A stretch of DNA of 8,944 nt from Verrucomicrobiia bacterium (lineage in GTDB: Bacteria > Verrucomicrobiota > Verrucomicrobiia > CAIQCK01): positions 1 through 8,944 of the forward strand of contig JAOACV010000015.1 in NCBI GenBank assembly GCA_026417675.1, read 5' to 3'. The notes below the pieces were generated by a model. That model was not told where the DNA came from. It made no database searches and was given only the letters and a program-made list of their open reading frames with translations. Below are positions 1 through 4,910 of this stretch, piece after piece (position 1 is the first letter of the stretch; the number at the start of each line of letters is the position of its first letter). Made by a program: the position numbers and the translations under genes.

Positions 1-64
1 GTGTGCTGCCTGCCGATAGGCAAAACCGCACTACGCGGACCGGCAACCTCAGCAGGCTCTGGGG

Positions 65-90
65 CGCAGGCTACGCGCGCAGGCTACTCG
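65..90. repeat. 13-nt tandem repeat, two units
   Basis: Two adjacent 13-nt units, 65-77 and 78-90, match at 12 of 13 positions and share the core GCAGGCTAC. The function is unknown. With only two units it may be a chance or slippage duplication. Confidence 0.5.
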
Positions 91-118
91 ATCGAATGCC
101 CAGTTTTACCCCAATAAT

Positions 119-178
119 TGACAATCAACCAACACTACGCTTGATCTCTTGCGCCCCCACTGACAATTGACGAACACT
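119..178. repeat. Diverged 18-nt direct repeat, 42 nt apart
   Basis: 119-136 and 161-178 match at 15 of 18 positions (TGACAAT...AACACT), with starts 42 nt apart, about four helical turns. The nine bases TACGCTTGA that follow the first copy at 136-144 recur at 205-213. The second copy therefore looks like the first one interrupted by a GC-rich insert of about 26 nt. This could be an old local duplication or a pair of protein-binding sites upstream of the gene at 257; the sequence does not decide. Confidence 0.4.
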
Positions 179-209
179 CCCCGCCGAGGGGGGCGGCGGC
201 AGAATACGC

Positions 210-237
210 TTGAAAACGGGGCCGCGCCGGCTAGGCT
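210..237 (+). promoter_or_regulatory. Possible sigma70-type promoter
   Basis: A -35-like TTGAAA (210-215) and a weak -10-like TAGGCT (232-237) are separated by 16 nt. They would start transcription just ahead of the ribosome site at 246-250, giving a very short leader for the gene at 257. The -10 match is poor. Confidence 0.25.
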
Positions 238-245
238 TGCGCGGC

Positions 246-250
246 AGGAG
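246..250 (+). promoter_or_regulatory. Ribosome binding site fixing the start at 257
   Basis: AGGAG lies 6 nt before the ATG at 257. The reading frame is open back to a possible ATG at 167, but no such site precedes that codon, so the shorter protein is preferred. Confidence 0.65.
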
Positions 251-256
251 AACATT

Positions 257-616
257 ATGTCTTTCGAAACCCAACCGTTGCGTCTAACCAAGGTTCTGAA
301 ATTCTTCGGCCTAGCCTGCCTGCTGATCGGCGCCGCCATGCTTCTCTACAGCGGAGCGCGCTACGCGCACCGCTTCCTGATCCTCGACCAGTTGACGGGC
401 GCGCAAAACAACATACGCATCGTCATGTCGGACGAAACATGGGAGAGGTTCTACGCCGACAAGACCCGTTGCCGGGAACTGGCTAAGAACTGCAGTTCCA
501 GCACCCACCAAATCCTGATGACGAATCGGAAGCTGTATTTCGCGCTGGCCGGCGTCAGCCTGCTGCTCGCTGCCGCGGGCGGCGTGATGTGTGTCGCGGC
601 CCGGGAACGTTTCTGA
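257..616 (+). CDS. Small two-helix membrane protein, unknown function
   Basis: I do not recognise the family of this 119-aa protein. Two hydrophobic segments (residues about 14-32 and 92-115) flank a hydrophilic loop of about 60 residues. Basic residues precede helix 1 and end the protein (RERF), so both termini are predicted cytoplasmic and the loop periplasmic. The loop holds C72 and C79, which could form a disulfide if exported; that is inference. The start at 257 is chosen because AGGAG sits 6 nt upstream, whereas an in-frame ATG at 167 lacks a ribosome site and would add an Arg-rich, GC-driven N-terminus. The next gene lies 60 nt downstream on the same strand. I assign no function. Confidence 0.65.
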   Translation: MSFETQPLRLTKVLKFFGLACLLIGAAMLLYSGARYAHRFLILDQLTGAQNNIRIVMSDETWERFYADKTRCRELAKNCSSSTHQILMTNRKLYFALAGVSLLLAAAGGVMCVAARERF

Positions 617-636
617 GGCGGCGTTGGCCAGCCGCC
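617..636 (+). terminator. Weak hairpin directly after a stop codon
   Basis: GGCGGC (617-622) can pair with GCCGCC (631-636) around an 8-nt loop immediately after the TGA at 614-616. No run of T follows, so it may be a weak terminator, an mRNA 3'-end stabiliser or chance in GC-rich DNA. Confidence 0.25.
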
Positions 637-676
637 CTTGTCAAACCACCGTGCGCGTGGCATCGGTAATCACTCA

Positions 677-925
677 ATGAAACCACCTTCAGGGCGCAAG
701 TCGGCCAAGGCCATCCTGCTGGGCCTCGGCCTCGACAACAAGGACGGCCACAAGCGCGTCACGCGCGGCGAGAACTTTTTGTTGCTCGACGGCTCGCAGG
801 AAACTCACGAGCGCATGACGGAGAAGGCGATCAAGTTCAACGAGAAACTCAAGAGCCGTGGCAAGGCGCTCGAAGAAGTCACCAAAGATGAGTTCTTCGA
901 AATCGCTCACGAGATAGATATGTAG
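677..925 (+). CDS. Small charged conserved-looking protein
   Basis: This 82-aa soluble protein is rich in Lys, Glu and Asp, with no signal peptide or membrane segment. A basic N-terminus (residues 1-11) leads into AILLGLGLDNKDGHKRVTRG (about 12-31), then a short strand-like stretch ENFLLLDGSQ and a helical C-terminal half with spaced Lys and Glu. It has the look of a small conserved uncharacterised protein, and I have an unverified impression of similar short proteins in Planctomycetota/Verrucomicrobiota genomes. No enzymatic motif is visible. An in-frame TTG at 638 would add 13 residues, but the ATG at 677 is preferred because the conserved-looking charged region begins right after it. Neither start has a clear Shine-Dalgarno site. 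The 60-nt gap upstream and 85-nt gap downstream leave a shared transcript possible. Confidence 0.6.
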   Translation: MKPPSGRKSAKAILLGLGLDNKDGHKRVTRGENFLLLDGSQETHERMTEKAIKFNEKLKSRGKALEEVTKDEFFEIAHEIDM

Positions 926-1010
926 CGTCGAGGAACAGGGGCCACGAATACATGTCGAGTCCTCCGCTTCCCAAGCCGGCGCCATCTGTCGGCGGCGCCT
1001 TGAGAGTCGA

Positions 1011-1754
1011 ATGCGAACCGACTGGCCAACCGTGTTCTTGATCGCGGCGCTGGGGATGCGGGCCTTGCCGGCGTCGGGGGCGGCCAAACCCGAATCGCTG
1101 ATCCCGATGGACCAGCTCGACGGGCCGGCGCGGGTGCGCGTGGGCCAGGTGGTGCCGGGCTACACTTTTCACCGCCAGGTGCGGCTGGGGCGGGACACGT
1201 TCACCGCGCGCTTCGAGCTTTTCGAATACCTCATCAACCATCTCGACCAAACCTCGATCGTGGCCCAGCCGCTGAAGATCGTGCAGTATCGCAGCCAGCG
1301 CACCGCCGACGGCGGCTACTGGGCCGACAACCGCAAAGGCGCTGTTGGCTATCTCTGGCCGCTGTATGCCGCGCCGGGCGAGCGCGTGTATTTCGCCCAA
1401 GGCAGCGACCGCGAGGGCAAGCCCGTGGCTGGCTGCGCCGTGGTGGTGGTGCGTTACCGCGAGAAAGCGCCGGGCGTCATCACTTGCGAGATGCACGCGT
1501 TCGTCAAAGTGGAAAGCTGGATTCAGCGGTTGCTCGCCCGCATTTTCCTGCCGCTGGTCACCGGAACGGTGGACCGCCGTTTCAGCGAAGCGCTGGAGGT
1601 GCCCGTGCTGGTCAGTGAATTGGCCACGGCCGACCCCGCCAAGGTTATCGGCGTCATTGACGCGCTGCCACCCGAAGATCGCGCGCTGCTGCAGGAGTTC
1701 CGCCGAATGCTCTTGGAGACGCCGGCCGGCGCCGGGAAGCCGCTGGCACGCTGA
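1011..1754 (+). CDS. Secreted protein of unknown function
   Basis: The 247-aa product starts with a short basic end and hydrophobic stretch (residues 3-20) ending in a plausible signal-peptidase site after ASGA (residues 21-24), so it is probably exported to the periplasm. The mature part has alternating strand-like segments (about 47-95 and 111-165). An amphipathic helix follows (VESWIQRLLARIFLPL, 167-182), then a tail with LPPEDRALLQEFRRML (219-234). A strand-rich core followed by a long helix is loosely reminiscent of START/SRPBCC lipid-binding folds, but I see no diagnostic motif and treat that as a guess. C142 and C159 could form a disulfide. The ATG at 1011 has no strong ribosome site. 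A GGCGCC inverted repeat lies just upstream (978-983 with 994-999). Confidence 0.65.
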   Translation: MRTDWPTVFLIAALGMRALPASGAAKPESLIPMDQLDGPARVRVGQVVPGYTFHRQVRLGRDTFTARFELFEYLINHLDQTSIVAQPLKIVQYRSQRTADGGYWADNRKGAVGYLWPLYAAPGERVYFAQGSDREGKPVAGCAVVVVRYREKAPGVITCEMHAFVKVESWIQRLLARIFLPLVTGTVDRRFSEALEVPVLVSELATADPAKVIGVIDALPPEDRALLQEFRRMLLETPAGAGKPLAR

Positions 1755-1824
1755 TGATGTCGGTCTTGGTTTGCCACGGCGCGCCGGTGGGGCTGCGACA
1801 AAGACGAGCCACCGCGCCGGGCCG

Positions 1825-1894
1825 GTGTGTTGCGTTCTCCGAAAGCGACATCTTCGTTGTTCAACGCCTGTCGCGCTCGTAGAACGCCATCCAC
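1825..1894. repeat. 70-bp inverted-repeat element, copy 1
   Basis: The left arm 1825-1848 and right arm 1871-1894 are each 24 nt and flank a 22-nt centre. Within the copy the arms are complementary at 18 of 24 positions plus one possible G-U pair. Against copy 2 (2985-3054), the left arms match at 19 of 24 positions and the right arms at 21 of 24, while the centres are not recognisably alike but have identical length. The arm core is GCGTTCTC / GAACGC. It lies between the secreted-protein gene and the isomerase promoter region. It looks like a degenerate member of a dispersed palindromic family. Confidence 0.6.
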
Positions 1895-1922
1895 CCGCGG
1901 ATGGTGCCCGCGAGTCCCCGCG

Positions 1923-1951
1923 TTGACTTGCGGAAGGCTCTCGGCTTAACT
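1923..1951 (+). promoter_or_regulatory. Possible promoter for the isomerase-like gene
   Basis: TTGACT (1923-1928, five of six to the -35 consensus) is followed after 17 nt by TTAACT (1946-1951, three of six to -10). It would start a leader of about 28 nt before the ATG at 1986 and lies just downstream of inverted-repeat copy 1. Confidence 0.35.
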
Positions 1952-1970
1952 ACGCCCGCATACAACCATG

Positions 1971-1976
1971 AAGGAG
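1971..1976 (+). promoter_or_regulatory. Ribosome binding site fixing the start at 1986
   Basis: AAGGAG ends 9 nt before the ATG at 1986 and lies inside the codons that would follow the alternative in-frame ATG at 1968. It therefore supports the downstream ATG, which also puts the twin-arginine motif directly at the N-terminus. Confidence 0.65.
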
Positions 1977-1985
1977 CTTTCGATT

Positions 1986-2882
1986 ATGGACCGACGCGCG
2001 TTTATCAAGAGCAGTCTGGTCGGCGCGGGCGCGCTGGCGCTGCCGAAACTCACAATCTCTTCGCGGGCTGCGGCGCCGAAGAAAGCCGCAGTGCTCAAGC
2101 TCGGCAGCCAGGAAAGCAAGCTGCCCGGCGCGAGCCTGAAGGAGAAGGTCGCCAACTTGGAGAAATGGGGCGGCTGCGGTCTGGAACTGCATGGCAATCC
2201 CGCGACACGCATCGCGGAGATCAAGGACGCGATCAAAGGGACCACCGTTCGCGTCAGCGCGCTCTGCTGGGGTTCGTGCAAGGGCGATCTGGTGTCGCCC
2301 GACCTGGAGAAGCGCAAGCAGGGCATCCAGCAAATCAAGGATGCGCTGGACACCGCGGGCGAACTGGAGTCCACCGGCGTCATCTTCGTGCCGTGCTTCC
2401 ACAAGCAAAGCGACCTGAAACCGGCGGAACTCGACCAGATTCTCTTCGACATCCTGCCGGGCATTGGTGACCACGCAGTAAAGCGCGGGACGCGCGTGTT
2501 ACTGGAGCCGCTGACGAAGCTGGAAACGTTCTACATCAACCGCATCGAGCAGGCCGCCGCCATCTGCGCCAAGGTCAATCACCCCGGCATTTGCTTGATG
2601 GGCGATTTCTACCACATGTCGCGGGAGGAAACCGACCAGACGCAGGCGTTCGTTACGGGAGGACCGTGGCTGCATCACGTGCACCTGGCCACCGGCAAGA
2701 CGCGCATTCTGCCGGGCCTGGAGCCGCACAGCTACGTTGAGGGTTTCAAGGGGTTGAAGAAGGTGGGCTACCAGGATTATTGCAGCATCGAGTGCGCGAT
2801 CAAGAAAGGCACCGATCCGGCGGTGGCGATCCCGCAGGCGTTCGATTTTCTACGTCAGCAGTGGAAGGAAGCGACGATATAG
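1986..2882 (+). CDS. TAT-exported sugar isomerase/epimerase-like TIM-barrel protein
   Basis: This 298-aa protein of the xylose-isomerase-like TIM-barrel superfamily (AP endonuclease 2 fold; hydroxypyruvate isomerase and sugar phosphate epimerase relatives) begins with a twin-arginine signal. DRRAFIKSS (R3, R4) is followed by a hydrophobic stretch (9-19) and a likely cleavage region near residue 30, so it should be exported folded. Candidate divalent-metal ligands fall in the family's usual order: E174 (VLLEPL), D207 and H210 (GDFYHM), H233 (HVHLA) and E269 (SIECA). The barrel runs from about residue 36 to the end, a normal family length. The exact substrate cannot be read from sequence; hydroxypyruvate isomerase is a common automatic label for such proteins. 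The start follows AAGGAG at 1971-1976. Neither neighbouring gene fixes a pathway. Confidence 0.85.
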   Translation: MDRRAFIKSSLVGAGALALPKLTISSRAAAPKKAAVLKLGSQESKLPGASLKEKVANLEKWGGCGLELHGNPATRIAEIKDAIKGTTVRVSALCWGSCKGDLVSPDLEKRKQGIQQIKDALDTAGELESTGVIFVPCFHKQSDLKPAELDQILFDILPGIGDHAVKRGTRVLLEPLTKLETFYINRIEQAAAICAKVNHPGICLMGDFYHMSREETDQTQAFVTGGPWLHHVHLATGKTRILPGLEPHSYVEGFKGLKKVGYQDYCSIECAIKKGTDPAVAIPQAFDFLRQQWKEATI

Positions 2883-2984
2883 GAGACTTCCAGTTCCGAA
2901 CCCCAAGCAACCAGGAAACGCTAGGATCCAAATCCCGGACGCTGTCGCGCCGGGGCGGAGGGCCGGTTGTTGGCGGCGACAAAG

Positions 2985-3054
2985 GTGGATCGCGTTCTCG
3001 GAACGCGAGGACCAACGCAGCGCGCAATAATCGCGCTCGGAGAACGCGACCCAC
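2985..3054. repeat. 70-bp inverted-repeat element, copy 2
   Basis: The left arm 2985-3008 and right arm 3031-3054 are complementary at 21 of 24 positions around a 22-nt centre (3009-3030), the same geometry as copy 1 at 1825-1894. As RNA it would make a long, stable hairpin. It lies in the 252-nt gap between the isomerase-like gene and the transporter. It is the better preserved copy and carries no stop in the transporter's frame, but the transporter start is placed downstream of it. Confidence 0.7.
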
Positions 3055-3087
3055 GGGGCGGGGAGTTCTTTGAAGCTTGGAGTTTGG

Positions 3088-3116
3088 TGGAGAACCGACT
3101 GACGACAACGCATAAT
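3088..3116 (+). promoter_or_regulatory. Possible promoter for the transporter gene
   Basis: CATAAT (3111-3116, five of six to -10) has TGGAGA (3088-3093, four of six to -35) 17 nt upstream. Transcription would begin about 12 nt before the ATG at 3135, consistent with a short or nearly leaderless mRNA and with the lack of a Shine-Dalgarno site there. Confidence 0.35.
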
Positions 3117-3134
3117 CTCAAACCCTCGGCTGCC

Positions 3135-4385
3135 ATGTTGCGCCTCCTAACACCGGCCACAATAGCCTGGATCCTCTACGATCTGGGCGGGACGATCTAC
3201 ATGATCGTCGTGGCCAGCCGTTACGGATTGTTCTGGGTAAAAGAACGCGCCGGGGCGGGCGCTCCGGCGGAGATGTATTTCATGGGCGTGATGACCGCGT
3301 CCGTGGTGCTCTCGGCTGCCGCGCAACTGCTGCTCAGCCCAGTCAGCGACGCGACGGGCAAACGGCGCGTGTTCGTTGGCGCGTTCACGTTGCTGGCGTG
3401 CGCGGCGCTGGCGTGGATGCCGCAAGCCGGCTCGCTGACCGCGGCGCTGGCCTGGCTGGCGGTCGCGAACTTCGGCGCGGCGAGCGCGGCGGTGTTCTAC
3501 AACGTCATGCTCGCCGACGTGGCCGATGAGGGGGATCGCGAGAAGGTCAGCGGTCTGGGCATCGGACTGGGCTACTTTGGCACGCCGCTGGGATTGCTGC
3601 TGGGCGCGGCGTTTGTCGCGCCGGACGATTACGGACCGGTGTTCCTGCCGACGGCGGCGGTGCTGCTCGCGCTGACGTGCCCTTTGATGATCTTTGCGCG
3701 CGAGCGGCCGCCGGAGCGGGCCGTGGCCGTCAAGGCGGCGCTGCGCGAAACGCTGGCGAGCCTGTGCCGCACCGCGGTGGATGTGTGGCGCGACCGGCGG
3801 TTGCGGTTGTTTCTGCTCGCCTATTTTCTCGCGCTGGACGCGCAGAGCACAGTGACATTCACGATGGCGGTGTATGCGCGCGATGTGGTGGGGTTGACGG
3901 AAACCGTGCGTCAGTTCGGACCGCTGAAGCTCGACAACGTTTCGTTGATCATCCTCGTCTCCGCGCTGGCGGCCATTGTCGCAGGTGTGGCCTGGGGTTG
4001 GCTGGCGTCGCGGCTTGGCAACGCCCGCGCCATCGCGGCCGTGGTGCTCACCTGGCTGACCGGCCTCGCGCTCGCGGCGGCGACGGTGTGGATGTGGCTG
4101 TTCTGGGTTGCGGGCTGTTTGATGGGCGCGGGTTACGCGGGGGTCTGGACGGTGGGGCGCAGTTACCTGTTGGAGCTGTGTCCGCCGAGCGAACGGGCGC
4201 AGGTGTTCACGTTGTTCGGTCTGGCGGGCCGCGTCTCGGCGATGGTCGGGCCGTTGTTATGGGCGTGCGCCGTGTGGTTGGCGCAGGATTTGGGCGCGGC
4301 GAAATATCGCGTCGGGCTGCTTGTGCTCCTGGCGCTGATGGGCGGCGCGATGGTGTTGTTGCGGCGCGTGCCGGCGGCGAGGTAA
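3135..4385 (+). CDS. MFS transporter, Atg22/UMF1-type
   Basis: This 416-aa inner-membrane protein has about 12 hydrophobic segments (roughly 8-28, 46-68, 79-97, 101-122, 137-161, 168-187, 224-246, 268-291, 300-318, 320-344, 356-380, 392-409). The N-terminal AWILYDLGGTIY (11-22), the motif-A-like SDATGKRR between helices 2 and 3 (71-78), and YNVMLADVADEGDREKVSG (122-140) leading into GLGYFG are typical of the UMF1/Atg22-like branch of the major facilitator superfamily. Substrates of bacterial members are mostly unknown; amino acid efflux is established only for yeast Atg22. The frame is open back to 2967 through inverted-repeat copy 2. ATG 3135 is chosen because the family signature starts immediately after it and the upstream 56 codons translate to a repeat-derived, non-membrane sequence. 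No ribosome site is visible. Confidence 0.85.
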   Translation: MLRLLTPATIAWILYDLGGTIYMIVVASRYGLFWVKERAGAGAPAEMYFMGVMTASVVLSAAAQLLLSPVSDATGKRRVFVGAFTLLACAALAWMPQAGSLTAALAWLAVANFGAASAAVFYNVMLADVADEGDREKVSGLGIGLGYFGTPLGLLLGAAFVAPDDYGPVFLPTAAVLLALTCPLMIFARERPPERAVAVKAALRETLASLCRTAVDVWRDRRLRLFLLAYFLALDAQSTVTFTMAVYARDVVGLTETVRQFGPLKLDNVSLIILVSALAAIVAGVAWGWLASRLGNARAIAAVVLTWLTGLALAAATVWMWLFWVAGCLMGAGYAGVWTVGRSYLLELCPPSERAQVFTLFGLAGRVSAMVGPLLWACAVWLAQDLGAAKYRVGLLVLLALMGGAMVLLRRVPAAR

Positions 4386-4404
4386 GGCGGGCCACAGACT
4401 GCGG

Positions 4405-4434
4405 TTGCCATTGGCACGTGTGCCGGGCTATTGT
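4405..4434 (+). promoter_or_regulatory. Possible promoter with inverted repeat for the ACT gene
   Basis: TTGCCA (4405-4410, five of six to -35) and TATTGT (4429-4434, four of six to -10) are 18 nt apart. Inside the spacer, GGCAC (4413-4417) and GTGCC (4420-4424) form a short inverted repeat where a repressor could bind. The inverted repeat is short enough to be chance. Confidence 0.35.
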
Positions 4435-4466
4435 GCGGCCGTTCGGATTCTGGGAAACTCTAACTG

Positions 4467-4473
4467 AAGGAGG
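4467..4473 (+). promoter_or_regulatory. Strong ribosome binding site of the ACT gene
   Basis: AAGGAGG lies 6 nt before the ATG at 4480. It is the best Shine-Dalgarno site in the window, while several neighbours have none, which suggests this gene is translated efficiently. Confidence 0.75.
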
Positions 4474-4479
4474 CGTGTC

Positions 4480-4908
4480 ATGGCATTGAAAGTGACCAAA
4501 GTGGAAGTCTGGGCTGCGGAAATCCAGGACGAGGCCGGCGGGCTGGCGAAGGTGATCGGACCCGCTGCGGCGGCCGGCGCGAATTTCGAATTCATGATCG
4601 CGCGCCGTCAACCGGACAAACCCGGCACGGGCGTCGTGTTTGTCACGCCGGTTCCCGCGGGCAAGGTGCGGGACGCCGCGCGCGCTGGCGGCTTGAACCG
4701 GGCGTCGCACATTTTCAATCTGAAGATCGAAGGGCAGGATCGTCCCGGCATCGTGAGCCAGATCGCCAAGGCGCTCGGCGAAGCGGGCGTGAGCATGCGC
4801 GGATTGTCGGCCTCGGCACTGGGCCGGAAGTTCGTTTGCCTGATCGGATTCGACACTCCCGAAGCGGCGGACGTGGCGGCGAGAATCATCCGCAAGTTGG
4901 GCAAGTAG
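4480..4908 (+). CDS. Tandem ACT-domain protein, probable amino-acid-sensing regulator
   Basis: The 142-aa protein consists of two ACT-type units and nothing else. Unit 1 (about 5-57) has VWAAEIQDEAGGLAKVIGPA and a following strand. Unit 2 (about 78-139) has the typical loop-helix QDRPGIVSQIAKALGEAGVS (86-105) and closing strand KFVCLIGFD. ACT domains usually bind amino acids or related small ligands and dimerise, controlling an attached enzyme or a partner protein. With no catalytic or DNA-binding domain here, the likely role is a stand-alone sensor that acts by protein contact, which is inference. The partner and ligand are unknown, and the adjacent transporter on the same strand is only a positional candidate. 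A strong AAGGAGG precedes the start. Its stop codon is 2 nt from the stop of the converging barrel gene. Confidence 0.8.
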   Translation: MALKVTKVEVWAAEIQDEAGGLAKVIGPAAAAGANFEFMIARRQPDKPGTGVVFVTPVPAGKVRDAARAGGLNRASHIFNLKIEGQDRPGIVSQIAKALGEAGVSMRGLSASALGRKFVCLIGFDTPEAADVAARIIRKLGK

Positions 4909-4910
4909 TC

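Larger units (their letters stand above)
1..256. other. Left-edge non-coding region
   Basis: I see no gene I can support here. Plus-strand frames entering from the left edge stay open briefly (one to the TAA at 115-117, another to the TGA at 168-170), so the 3' end of an upstream gene could be present, but neither translation resembles a family I recognise. The stretch contains a 13-nt tandem repeat, a diverged 18-nt direct repeat, a GC-rich block near 179-204 that could form a small hairpin (181-185 with 192-196), and a possible promoter for the gene at 257. Confidence 0.5.

Noticed and set aside
1780..1910. Several short GC palindromes as possible intrinsic terminators after the secreted-protein gene
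   Set aside because: None is followed by a T-rich run, and they are explained at least as well by the inverted-repeat element and by base composition.
1345..1926. Plus-strand 193-codon frame overlapping the secreted-protein gene
   Set aside because: It is rich in Arg, Cys, Ser and Trp, typical of an out-of-frame translation, and the signal-peptide-bearing frame is continuous over the same region.
1968..1985. Upstream ATG for the isomerase-like gene
   Set aside because: The ribosome site AAGGAG lies after this ATG and correctly spaced for the ATG at 1986, which also begins directly with the twin-arginine motif.
3677..4489. Plus-strand 270-codon open frame within the transporter gene
   Set aside because: It is an Arg/Gly/Ala-rich frame-shifted shadow of the transporter, whose own frame gives continuous transmembrane helices with family motifs.
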